In this document: positions 1 through 10,566 of the stretch, piece after piece
Position numbering within the stretch: the stretch's first letter is position 1
Layout: every line of letters begins with the position of its first letter
Notes under the pieces: generated by a model
The model's database searches: none
The model's input: only the letters and a program-made list of their open reading frames with translations
Told to the model about the DNA's origin: nothing
Position numbers and translations under genes: made by a program
NCBI GenBank assembly: GCA_036925085.1
Contig: JAUPFP010000009.1
Location: 2,648,001 to 2,712,000, forward strand
DNA length: 64,000 bases
Direction: 5' to 3'
DNA from: Brachycybe producta
Lineage: Eukaryota > Arthropoda > Diplopoda > Playtdesmida > Andrognathidae

Positions 1-123
1 CAACCTGTATAACCCAGCCACAAGTTTAGATTAGGGGCTGCTAATCGAAAGAATATCCTAAACTTCTTGCCATATAAAATGCTATGCTGTGAATCTTGGC
101 GTGTGTTAGTGAATCTATGATGA

Positions 124-654
124 TACTTTGGATTCGGAATCAAGGAGCACATTGGTCTCGGAATAAAGTACGATCCGAGTATAGGAGTCTACGGTCTAGA
201 GTTCTTCGTTGTTTTGGAGCGCTCCGGTTATGACTTCCGCATCGTAGGAGGAAGGGCGGAAAAGTTGGTTTCAAACATCGTCTTCACAAGGAAGATGCCA
301 TGAAATGGTTTCAACTGGAGGTTTGTAACCGATTTTGTTTTTTTCCTTTAGGCTTTTCTTTGTTTACAATTTTTTTTCGAAGCACATATCGTTGGCAGGA
401 GAGCCTTAGTATTTATTTTGTACTTTTGCCCTCTTATACATTTATTTGTGATGTGCGATATCAAATTTATTCTCCAATTTTGCGACTTATTCTCACCATT
501 ATTTCTACTGAGAATATTACAAAAGGAAGAAACAAATTTTAGAAAAATTGCTAAAAAAAAAGTTTGGTTTAATTCTTTTAATACGTTCTGTATTTTTTTG
601 TTTTTCTTTCAGTATGACGGTATTATTTTACGGGAAATGGTCAATTGTAAGTGA
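124..654 (+). pseudogene. RPL11: RPL11 C-terminal exon pair, unit 1 (frameshifted)
   Basis: Large-subunit ribosomal protein uL5/RPL11, which binds 5S rRNA in the ribosomal central protuberance. Exon A (124-320) reads [20 protein letters not shown] and then [17 protein letters not shown], matching the conserved RPL11 run [20 protein letters not shown]. It then loses frame: one base is missing after the GAC codon of SGYD, so the continuation stops at the TGA inside GCCATGA. Exon B (613-654) encodes YDGIILREMVNCK plus stop; animal RPL11 normally ends YDGIILPGK. Intron 321-612 starts GTTTGT and ends TTTCTTTCAG. AATAAA lies at 673-678. Two in-frame TGA codons directly precede exon A, so the copy is 5'-truncated. 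Subtype F (intron begins with a seven-T run). Confidence 0.85.
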
Positions 655-1062
655 TTTTGTGAGATATTCTGAAATAAACCTTTAAAAGTCATACGTTTTG
701 TAAGTTTTTTTTTTCTTCACATGTATTTGTTTGACTAATAGGTTTTTAAGTTGTATTCGATTAAGCTTTCGTTATGTTCATATGACTAAAGCATATACGA
801 CAATAGGGAATAGTCGCATCTAAATGATGTCACAGCTGGCACCTTGTATCATGTAAAACTGGTTGTTTTTTCAATTAGGAGCCGCTTAGCCTCTATGCAG
901 GAGATCGTGTAGCTTTTCGCCTTATTTTGCGCCTTTGGCACAACCTGTATAACCCAGCCACAAGTTTAGATTAGGGGCTGCTAATCGAAAGAATATCCTA
1001 AACTTTTTGCCATATAAATGCTATGCTGTGAATCTTGGCGTGTGTTAGTGAATCTATGATGA

Positions 1063-1592
1063 TACTTTGGATTCGGAATCAAGGAGCACATTGGTCTCGG
1101 AATAAAGTACGATCCGAGTATAGGAGTCTACGGTCTAGAGTTCTTCGTTGTTTTGGAGCGCTCCGGTTATGACTTCCGCATCGTAGGAGGAAGGGCGGAA
1201 AAGTTGGTTTCAAACATCGTCTTCACAAGGAAGATGCCATGAAATGGTTTCAACTGGAGGTTTGTAACCGATTTTGTTTTTTTCCTTTAGGCTTTTCTTT
1301 GTTTACAATTTTTTTTCGAAGCACATATCGTTGGCAGGAGAGCCTTAGTATTTATTTTGTACTTTTGCCCTCTTATACATTTATTTGTGATGTGCGATAT
1401 CAAATTTATTCTCCAATTTTGCGACTTATTCTCACCATTATTTCTACTGAGAATATTACAAAAGGAAGAAACAAATTTTAGAAAAATTGCTAAAAAAAAG
1501 TTTGGTTTAATTCTTTTAATACGTTCTGTATTTTTTTGTTTTTCTTTCAGTATGACGGTATTATTTTACGGGAAATGGTCAATTGTAAGTGA
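1063..1592 (+). pseudogene. RPL11: RPL11 C-terminal exon pair, unit 2 (frameshifted)
   Basis: Exon A 1063-1259 and exon B 1551-1592, with the same one-base deletion as unit 1. The A-tract in the intron is shorter than in unit 1. Subtype F. Confidence 0.85.
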
Positions 1593-2003
1593 TTTTGTGA
1601 GATATTCTGAAATAAACCTTTAAAAGTCATACGTTTTGTAAGTTTTTTTCTTCTTCACATGTATTTGTTTGACTAATAGAAGGTTTTTAAGTTGTATTCG
1701 ATTAAGCTTTCGTTATGTTCATACGACTAAAGCATATACGACAATAGGGAATAGTCGCGTCTAAATGATGTCACAGCTGGCACCTTGTATCATGTAAAAC
1801 TGGTTGTTTTTTCAATTAGGAGCCGCTTAGTCTCTATGCAGGAGATCGTGTAGCATTTCGCCTTATTTTGCACCTTTGGCAAAACCTGTATAACCCAGCC
1901 ACAAGTTTAGATTAGGGGCTGCTAATCGAAAGAATATCCTAAACTTCTTGCCATATAAATGCTATGCTGTGAATCTTGGCGTGTGTTAGTGAATCTATGA
2001 TGA

Positions 2004-2535
2004 TACTTTGGATTCGGAATCAAGGAGCACATTGGTCTCGGAATAAAGTACGATCCGAGTATAGGAGTCTACGGTCTAGAGTTCTTCGTTGTTTTGGAGC
2101 GCTCCGGTTATGACTTCCGCATCGTAGGAGGAAGGGCGGAAAAGTTGGTTTCAAACATCGTCTTCACAAGGAAGATGCCATGAAATGGTTTCAACTGGAG
2201 GTTTGTAACCGATTTTGTGTTTTTCCTTTAGGCTTTTCTTTGTTTACAATTTTTTTTTCGAAGCACATATCGTTGGCAGGAGAGCCTTAGTATTTATTTT
2301 GTACTTTTGCCCTCTTATACATTTATTTGTGATGTGCGATATCAAATTTATTCTCCAATTTTGCGACTTATTCTCACCATTATTTCTACTGAGAATATTA
2401 CAAAAGGAAGAAACAAATTTTAGAAAAATTGCTAAAAAAAAAGTTTGGTTTAATTCTTTTAATACGTTCTGTATTTTTTTGTTTTTCTTTCAGTATGACG
2501 GTATTATTTTACGGGAAATGGTCAATTGTAAGTGA
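2004..2535 (+). pseudogene. RPL11: RPL11 C-terminal exon pair, unit 3 (frameshifted)
   Basis: Exon A 2004-2200 and exon B 2494-2535, with the shared one-base deletion. Subtype V (GTG in place of GTT early in the intron, and CACTGCTGGC in the spacer). Confidence 0.85.
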
Positions 2536-2940
2536 TTTTGTGAGATATTCTGAAATAAACCTTTAAAAGTCATACGTTTGGTAAGTTTTTTTCACATGTA
2601 TTTGTTTGACTAATAGAAGGTTTTTAAGTTGTATTCGATTAAGCTTTCGTTATGTTCATACGACTAAAGCATATACGACAATAGGGAATAGTCGCGTCTA
2701 AATGATGTCACTGCTGGCACCTTGTATCATGTAAAACTGGTTGTTTTTTCAATTAGGAGCCGCTTAGCCTCTATGCAGGAGATCGTGTAGCATTTCGCCT
2801 TATTTTGCGCCTTTGGCACAACCTGTATAACCCAGCCACAAGTTTAGATTAGGGGCTGCTAATCGAAAGAATATCCTAAACTTCTTGCCATATAAATGCT
2901 ATGCTGTGAATCTTGGCGTGTGTTAGTGAATCTATGATGA

Positions 2941-3469
2941 TACTTTGGATTCGGAATCAAGGAGCACATTGGTCTCGGAATAAAGTACGATCCGAGTATA
3001 GGAGTCTACGGTCTAGAGTTCTTCGTTGTTTTGGAGCGCTCCGGTTATGACTTCCGCATCGTATTAGGAAGGGCGGAAAAGTTGGTTTCAAACATCGTCT
3101 TCACAAGGAAGATGCCATGAAATGGTTTCAACTGGAGGTTTGTAACCGATTTTGTTTTTTTCCTTTAGGCTTTTCTTTGTTTACAATTTTTTTTCGAAGC
3201 ACATATCGTTGGCAGGAGAGCCTTAGTATTTATTTTGTACTTTTGCCCTCTTATACATTTATTTGTGATGTGCGATATCAAATTTATTCTCCAATTTTGC
3301 GACTTATTCTCACCATTATTTCTACTGAGAATATTACAAAAGGAAGAAACAAATTTTAGAAAAATTGCTAAAAAAAGTTTGGTTTAATTCTTTTAATACG
3401 TTCTGTATTTTTTTGTTTTTCTTTCAGTATGACGGTATTATTTTACGGGAAATGGTCAATTGTAAGTGA
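2941..3469 (+). pseudogene. RPL11: RPL11 C-terminal exon pair, unit 4 (frameshifted)
   Basis: Exon A 2941-3137 and exon B 3428-3469, with the shared deletion. A private two-base change replaces GTAGGAGG with GTATTAGG in exon A. Subtype F. Confidence 0.85.
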
Positions 3470-3879
3470 TTTTGTGAGATATTCTGAAATAAACCTTTAA
3501 AAGTCATACGTTTTGTAAGTTTTTTTTTCTTCACATGTATTTGTTTGACTAATAGAAGGTTTTTAAGTTGTATTCGATTAAGCTTTCGTTATGTTCATAT
3601 GACTAAAGCATATACGACAATAGGGAATAGTCGCGTCTAAATGATGTCACAGCTGGCACCTTGTATCATGTAAAACTGGTTGTTTTTTCAATTAGGAGCC
3701 GCTTAGCCTCTATGCAGGAGATCGTGTAGCATTTCGCCTTATTTTGCGCCTTTGGCACAACCTGTATAACCCAGCCACAAGTTTAGATTAGGGGCTGCTA
3801 ATCGAAAGAATATCCTAAACTTCTTGCCATATAAATGCTATGCTGTGAATCTTGGCGTGTGTTAGTGAATCTATGATGA

Positions 3880-4410
3880 TACTTTGGATTCGGAATCAAG
3901 GAGCACATTGGTCTCGGAATAAAGTACGATCCGAGTATAGGAGTCTACGGTCTAGAGTTCTTCGTTGTTTTGGAGCGCTCCGGTTATGACTTCCGCATCG
4001 TAGGAGGAAGGGCGGAAAAGTTGGTTTCAAACATCGTCTTCACAAGGAAGATGCCATGAAATGGTTTCAACTGGAGGTTTGTAACCGATTTTGTGTTTTT
4101 CCTTTAGGCTTTTCTTTGTTTACAATTTTTTTTCGAAGCACATATCGTTGGCAGGAGAGCCTTAGTATTTATTTTGTACTTTTGCCCTCTTATACATTTA
4201 TTTGTGATGTGCGATATCAAATTTATTCTCCAATTTTGCGACTTATTCTCACCATTATTTCTACTGAGAATATTACAAAAGGAAGAAACAAATTTTAGAA
4301 AAATTGCTAAAAAAAAAGTTTGGTTTAATTCTTTTAATACGTTCTGTATTTTTTTGTTTTTCTTTCAGTATGACGGTATTATTTTACGGGAAATGGTCAA
4401 TTGTAAGTGA
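3880..4410 (+). pseudogene. RPL11: RPL11 C-terminal exon pair, unit 5 (frameshifted)
   Basis: Exon A 3880-4076 and exon B 4369-4410, with the shared one-base deletion. Subtype V. Confidence 0.85.
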
Positions 4411-4820
4411 TTTTGTGAGATATTCTGAAATAAACCTTTAAAAGTCATACGTTTGGTAAGTTTTTTTCTTCTTCACATGTATTTGTTTGACTAATAGAAG
4501 GTTTTTAAGTTGTATTCGATTAAGCTTTCGTTATGTTCATACGACTAAAGCATATACGACAATAGGGAATAGTCGCGTCTAAATGATGTCACTGCTGGCA
4601 CCTTGTATCATGTAAAACTGGTTGTTTTTTCAATTAGGGCCGCTTAGCCTCTATGCAGGAGATCGTGTAGCATTTCGCCTTATTTTGCGCCTTTGGCACA
4701 ACCTGTATAACCCAGCCACAAGTTTAGATTAGGGGCTGCTAATCGAAAGAATATCCTAAACTTCTTGCCATATAAATGCTATGCTGTGAATCTTGGCGTG
4801 TGTTAGTGAATCTATGATGA

Positions 4821-5349
4821 TACTTTGGATTCGGAATCAAGGAGCACATTGGTCTCGGAATAAAGTACGATCCGAGTATAGGAGTCTACGGTCTAGAGTT
4901 CTTCGTTGTTTTGGAGCGCTCCGGTTATGACTTCCGCATCGTAGGAGGAAGGGCGGAAAAGTTGGTTTCAAACATCGTCTTCACAAGGAAGATGCCATGA
5001 AATGGTTTCAACTGGAGGTTTGTAACCGATTTTGTTTTTTTCCTTTAGGCTTTTCTTTGTTTACAATTTTTTTTCGAAGCACATATCGTTGGCAGGAGAG
5101 CCTTAGTATTTATTTTGTACTTTTGCCCTCTTATACATTTATTTGTGATGTGCGATATCAAATTTATTCTCCAATTTTGCGACTTATTCTCACCATTATT
5201 TCTACTGAGAATATTACAAAAGGAAGAAACAAATTTTAGAAAAATTGCTAAAAAAAGTTTGGTTTAATTCTTTTAATACGTTCTGTATTTTTTTGTTTTT
5301 CTTTCAGTATGACGGTATTATTTTACGGGAAATGGTCAATTGTAAGTGA
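4821..5349 (+). pseudogene. RPL11: RPL11 C-terminal exon pair, unit 6 (frameshifted)
   Basis: Exon A 4821-5017 and exon B 5308-5349, with the shared one-base deletion. Subtype F. Confidence 0.85.
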
Positions 5350-5759
5350 TTTTGTGAGATATTCTGAAATAAACCTTTAAAAGTCATACGTTTTGTAAGT
5401 TTTTTTTTCTTCACATGTATTTGTTTGACTAATAGAAGGTTTTTAAGTTGTATTCGATTAAGCTTTCGTTATGTTCATATGACTAAAGCATATACGACAA
5501 TAGGGAATAGTCGCGTCTAAATGATGTCACAGCTGGCACCTTGTATCATGTAAAACTGGTTGTTTTTTCAATTAGGAGCCGCTTAGCCTCTATGCAGGAG
5601 ATCGTGTAGCATTTCGCCTTATTTTGCGCCTTTGGCACAACCTGTATAACCCAGCCACAAGTTTAGATTAGGGGCTGCTAATCGAAAGAATATCCTAAAC
5701 TTCTTGCCATATAAATGCTATGCTGTGAATCTTGGCGTGTGTTAGTGAATCTATGATGA

Positions 5760-6291
5760 TACTTTGGATTCGGAATCAAGGAGCACATTGGTCTCGGAAT
5801 AAAGTACGATCCGAGTATAGGAGTCTACGGTCTAGAGTTCTTCGTTGTTTTGGAGCGCTCCGGTTATGACTTCCGCATCGTAGGAGGAAGGGCGGAAAAG
5901 TTGGTTTCAAACATCGTCTTCACAAGGAAGATGCCATGAAATGGTTTCAACTGGAGGTTTGTAACCGATTTTGTGTTTTTCCTTCAGGCTTTTCTTTGTT
6001 TACAATTTTTTTTCGAAGCACATATCGTTGGCAGGAGAGCCTTAGTATTTATTTTGTACTTTTGCCCTCTTATACATTTATTTGTGATGTGCGATATCAA
6101 ATTTATTCTCCAATTTTGCGACTTATTCTCACCATTATTTCTACTGAGAATATTACAAAAGGAAGAAACAAATTTTAGAAAAATTGCTAAAAAAAAAAGT
6201 TTGGTTTAATTCTTTTAATACGTTCTGTATTTTTTTGTTTTTCTTTCAGTATGACGGTATTATTTTACGGGAAATGGTCAATTGTAAGTGA
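5760..6291 (+). pseudogene. RPL11: RPL11 C-terminal exon pair, unit 7 (frameshifted)
   Basis: Exon A 5760-5956 and exon B 6250-6291, with the shared one-base deletion. A private T-to-C change (CCTTCAGG) lies in the intron. Subtype V. Confidence 0.85.
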
Positions 6292-6701
6292 TTTTGTGAG
6301 ATATTCTGAAATAAACCTTTAAAAGTCATACGTTTGGTAAGTTTTTTTCTTCTTCACATGTATTTGTTTGACTAATAGAAGGTTTTTAAGTTGTATTCGA
6401 TTAAGCTTTCGTTATGTTCATACGACTAAAGCATATACGACAATAGGGAATAGTCGCGTCTAAATGATGTCACTGCTGGCACCTTGTATCATGTAAAACT
6501 GGTTGTTTTTTCAATTAGGGCCGCTTAGCCTCTATGCAGGAGATCGTGTAGCATTTCGCCTTATTTTGCGCCTTTGGCACAACCTGTATAACCCAGCCAC
6601 AAGTTTAGATTAAGGGCTGCTAATCGAAAGAATATCCTAAACTTCTTGCCATATAAATGCTATGCTGTGAATCTTGGCGTGTGTTAGTGAATCTATGATG
6701 A

Positions 6702-7232
6702 TACTTTGGATTCGGAATCAAGGAGCACATTGGTCTCGGAATAAAGTACGATCCGAGTATAGGAGTCTACGGTCTAGAGTTCTTCGTTGTTTTGGAGCGC
6801 TCCGGTTATGACTTCCGCATCGTAGGAGGAAGGGCGGAAAAGTTGGTTTCAAACATCGTCTTCACAAGGAAGATGCCATGAAATGGTTTCAACTGGAGGT
6901 TTGTAACCGATTTTGTGTTTTTCCTTTAGGCTTTTCTTTGTTTACAATTTTTTTTCGAAGCACATATCGTTGGCAGGAGAGCCTTAGTATTTATTTTGTA
7001 CTTTTGCCCTCTTATACATTTATTTGTGATGTGCGATATCAAATTTATTCTCCAATTTTGCGACTTATTCTCACCATTATTTCTACTGAGAATATTACAA
7101 AAGGAAGAAACAAATTTTAGAAAAATTGCTAAAAAAAAAGTTTGGTTTAATTCTTTTAATACGTTCTGTATTTTTTTGTTTTTCTTTCAGTATGACGGTA
7201 TTATTTTACGGGAAATGGTCAATTGTAAGTGA
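6702..7232 (+). pseudogene. RPL11: RPL11 C-terminal exon pair, unit 8 (frameshifted)
   Basis: Exon A 6702-6898 and exon B 7191-7232, with the shared one-base deletion. Subtype V directly following another V unit, so the F/V alternation slips here. Confidence 0.85.
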
Positions 7233-7642
7233 TTTTGTGAGATATTCTGAAATAAACCTTTAAAAGTCATACGTTTGGTAAGTTTTTTTCTTCTTCACAT
7301 GTATTTGTTTGACTAATAGAAGGTTTTTAAGTTGTATTCGATTAAGCTTTCGTTATGTTCATACGACTAAAGCATATACGACAATAGGGAATAGTCGCGT
7401 CTAAATGATGTCACTGCTGGCACCTTGTATCATGTAAAACTGGTTGTTTTTTCAATTAGGGCCGCTTAGCCTCTATGCAGGAGATCGTGTAGCATTTCGC
7501 CTTATTTTGCGCCTTTGGCACAACCTGTATAACCCAGCCACAAGTTTAGATTAGGGGCTGCTAATCGAAAGAATATCCTAAACTTCTTGCCATATAAATG
7601 CTATGCTGTGAATCTTGGCGTGTGTTAGTGAATCTATGATGA

Positions 7643-8171
7643 TACTTTGGATTCGGAATCAAGGAGCACATTGGTCTCGGAATAAAGTACGATCCGAGTA
7701 TAGGAGTCTACGGTCTAGAGTTCTTCGTTGTTTTGGAGCGCTCCGGTTATGACTTCCGCATCGTAGGAGGAAGGGCGGAAAAGTTTGTTTCAAACATCGT
7801 CTTCACAAGGAAGATGCCATGAAATGGTTTCAACTGGAGGTTTGTAACCGATTTTGTTTTTTTCCTTTAGGCTTTTCTTTGTTTACAATTTTTTTTCGAA
7901 GCACATATCGTTGGCAGGAGAGCCTTAGTATTTATTTTGTACTTTTGCCCTCTTATACATTTATTTGTGATGTGCGATATCAAATTTATTCTCCAATTTT
8001 GCGACTTATTCTCACCATTATTTCTACTGAGAATATTACAAAAGGAAGAAACAAATTTTAGAAAAATTGCTAAAAAAAGTTTGGTTTAATTCTTTTAATA
8101 CGTTCTGTATTTTTTTGTTTTTCTTTCAGTATGACGGTATTATTTTACGGGAAATGGTCAATTGTAAGTGA
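7643..8171 (+). pseudogene. RPL11: RPL11 C-terminal exon pair, unit 9 (frameshifted)
   Basis: Exon A 7643-7839 and exon B 8130-8171, with the shared one-base deletion and a private change AAGTTTGTTTC. Subtype F. Confidence 0.85.
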
Positions 8172-8581
8172 TTTTGTGAGATATTCTGAAATAAACCTTT
8201 AAAAGTCATACGTTTTGTAAGTTTTTTTTTCTTCACATGTATTTGTTTGACTAATAGAAGGTTTTTAAGTTGTATTCGATTAAGCTTTCGTTATGTTCAT
8301 ATGACTAAAGCATATACGACAATAGGGAATAGTCGCGTCTAAATGATGTCACAGCTGGCACCTTGTATCATTTAAAACTGGTTGTTTTTTCAATTAGGAG
8401 CCGCTTAGCCTCTATGCAGGAGATCGTGTAGCATTTCGCCTTATTTTGCGCCTTTGGCACAACCTGTATAACCCAGCCACAAGTTTAGATTAGGGGCTGC
8501 TAATCGAAAGAATATCCTAAACTTCTTGCCATATAAATGCTATGCTGTGAATCTTGGCGTGTGTTAGTGAATCTATGATGA

Positions 8582-9112
8582 TACTTTGGATTCGGAATCA
8601 AGGAGCACATTGGTCTCGGAATAAAGTACGATCCGAGTATAGGAGTCTACGGTCTAGAGTTCTTCGTTGTTTTGGAGCGCTCCGGTTATGACTTCCGCAT
8701 CGTAGGAGGAAGGGCGGAAAAGTTGGTTTCAAACATTGTCTTCACAAGGAAGATGCCATGAAATGGTTTCAACTGGAGGTTTGTAACCGATTTTGTGTTT
8801 TTCCTTTAGGCTTTTCTTTGTTTACAATTTTTTTTCGAAGCACATATCGTTGGCAGGAGAGCCTTAGTATTTATTTTGTACTTTTGCCCTCTTATACATT
8901 TATTTGTGATGTGCGATATCAAATTTATTCTCCAATTTTGCGACTTATTCTCACCATTATTTCTACTGAGAATATTACAAAAGGAAGAAACAAATTTTAG
9001 AAAAATTGCTAAAAAAAAAGTTTGGTTTAATTCTTTTAATACGTTCTGTATTTTTTTGTTTTTCTTTCAGTATGACGGTATTATTTTACGGGAAATGGTC
9101 AATTGTAAGTGA
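8582..9112 (+). pseudogene. RPL11: RPL11 C-terminal exon pair, unit 10 (frameshifted)
   Basis: Exon A 8582-8778 and exon B 9071-9112, with the shared one-base deletion. Subtype V. Confidence 0.85.
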
Positions 9113-9522
9113 TTTTGTGAGATATTCTGAAATAAACCTTTAAAAGTCATACGTTTGGTAAGTTTTTTTCTTCTTCACATGTATTTGTTTGACTAATAGA
9201 AGGTTTTTAAGTTGTATTCGATTAAGCTTTCGTTATGTTCATACGACTAAAGCATATACGACAATAGGGAATAGTCGCGTCTAAATGATGTCACTGCTGG
9301 CACCTTGTATCATGTAAAACTGGTTGTTTTTTCAATTAGGGCCGCTTAGCCTCTATGCAGGAGATCGTGTAGCATTTCGCCTTATTTTGCGCCTTTGGCA
9401 CAACCTGTATAACCCAGCCACAAGTTTAGATTAGGGGCTGCTAATCGAAAGAATATCCTAAACTTCTTGCCATATAAATGCTATGCTGTGAATCTTGGCG
9501 TGTGTTAGTGAATCTATGATGA

Positions 9523-10061
9523 TACTTTGGATTCGGAATCAAGGAGCACATTGGTCTCGGAATAAAGTACGATCCGAGTATAGGAATCTACGGTCTAGAG
9601 TTTTTCGTTGTTTTGGAGCGCTCCAGTTACGATGTTCCGCATCGTAAGAGGAAGAGCGGAAAAGTTGGTTTCAAACATCGTCTTCACAAGGAAGATGCCA
9701 TGAAATGGTTTCAACTGGAGGTTTGTAACCGATTATGTTTTTTTTTTTCCTTTAGGCTTTTCTTTGTTTACAATTTTTTTTCGAAGCACATATTGTTGGC
9801 AGGAGAGCCTTAGTATTTATTTTGTACTTTTGCCCTCTTATACATTTATTTGTGATGTGCGATATCAAATTTATTCTCCAATTTTGCGACTTATTCTCAC
9901 CATTATTTCTACTGAGGATATTACAAAAGGAAGAAACAAATTTTAGAAAAATTGCTAGAAAAAAAAATGTTTGGTTTAATTCTTTTAATACGTTCTGTAT
10001 TTTTTTGTTTTTCTTTCAGTATGACGGTATTATTTTACGGGAAGGGGTCAATTGTAAGTGA
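9523..10061 (+). pseudogene. RPL11: RPL11 C-terminal exon pair, unit 11 (open frame, 5'-truncated)
   Basis: Exon A 9523-9720 is 198 nt (66 codons), one base longer than in units 1-10, and stays open to the donor. After [20 protein letters not shown] it reads [14 protein letters not shown] and then [20 protein letters not shown], which aligns along its whole length with the RPL11 C-terminal part (human ends ...HRISKEEAMRWFQQK before YDGIILPGK). Exon B 10020-10061 gives YDGIILREGVNCK and stop. This copy shows what units 1-10 lost. It still lacks all upstream RPL11 exons and has in-frame TGA codons just before exon A, so it is a fragment unless it is spliced to exons outside the window. Confidence 0.85.
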
Positions 10062-10485
10062 TTTTGTGAGATATTCTGAAATAAACCTTTAAAAGTCATA
10101 CATTTTGTAAGTTTTTTTCTTCTTCACATGTATTTGTTTGACTAATAGGTTTTTATTTCGTAGTCGATTAAGCTATTCGTTATGTTCATATACGACTAAA
10201 GCATATACGACAATAGGGAATAGTCGCGTCTAAATGACATCATGGCTGGCACCTTGTACCGTGTAAAACTGGTGGTTTTTTTTTCGATTAGGAGCCACTT
10301 TGCCTCTATGCAGGAGATTGTGTAGCTTTTTGTCTTATTTTGTGCCTTTGGCACAATCTGTATAACCCCGCCACAAGGTTAGATTAGGGGCTAAATGTGG
10401 CTGCTAATCGAAAGAATTTCCTAAACTTCTTGCCATATAAATGCTATGCTGTGACTCTTGGTGTGTGTTAGTAAATCTTTGATGA

Positions 10486-10566
10486 CACTTTGGATTCGGA
10501 ATCAAGGAGCACATCGGTCTCGGAATGAAGTACGATCCGAGTATAGGAATCGGCGGTCTAGAGTTC
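10486..10566 (+). pseudogene. RPL11: RPL11 exon A fragment, truncated unit 12
   Basis: Reads [20 protein letters not shown] and then GIGGLEF, after which the sequence switches abruptly to Helitron DNA. It carries several private substitutions. Confidence 0.75.

Larger units (their letters stand above)
1..10566 (+). repeat. Tandem array of ~940-bp units carrying the RPL11 3' end
   Basis: Eleven units start at 1, 941, 1882, 2819, 3758, 4699, 5638, 6580, 7521, 8460 and 9401; a diverged twelfth starts at 10354 and breaks off at about 10566. The starting phase is my choice, so the array may continue to the left. Unit lengths are 937-942 bp (unit 11: 953) and units 1-10 are nearly identical. Each unit contains about 120 bp of upstream DNA, an RPL11 penultimate exon, a ~290-bp intron, the RPL11 last exon with stop and AATAAA, then ~290 bp of spacer. 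The spacer has a stretch resembling the arm of the hairpin element at 36510-36851. Units 11 and 12 are the most diverged, as expected at an array edge. There is no room for RPL11 exons 1-4. Confidence 0.95.

Noticed and set aside
300-542. Repeated 80-residue frame ([12 protein letters not shown]...) in every unit as a conserved protein
   Set aside because: Only the first seven residues are RPL11 exon sequence; the rest is intron read-through, preserved because the satellite copies are recent.
613-690. Each tandem unit as a spliced-leader or snRNA gene (short exon followed by GTAAGTG and an Sm-like site)
   Set aside because: The GTAAGTGA is coding: the sequence before it reads YDGIILREMVNCK in RPL11 frame and TGA is the stop, followed by AATAAA.
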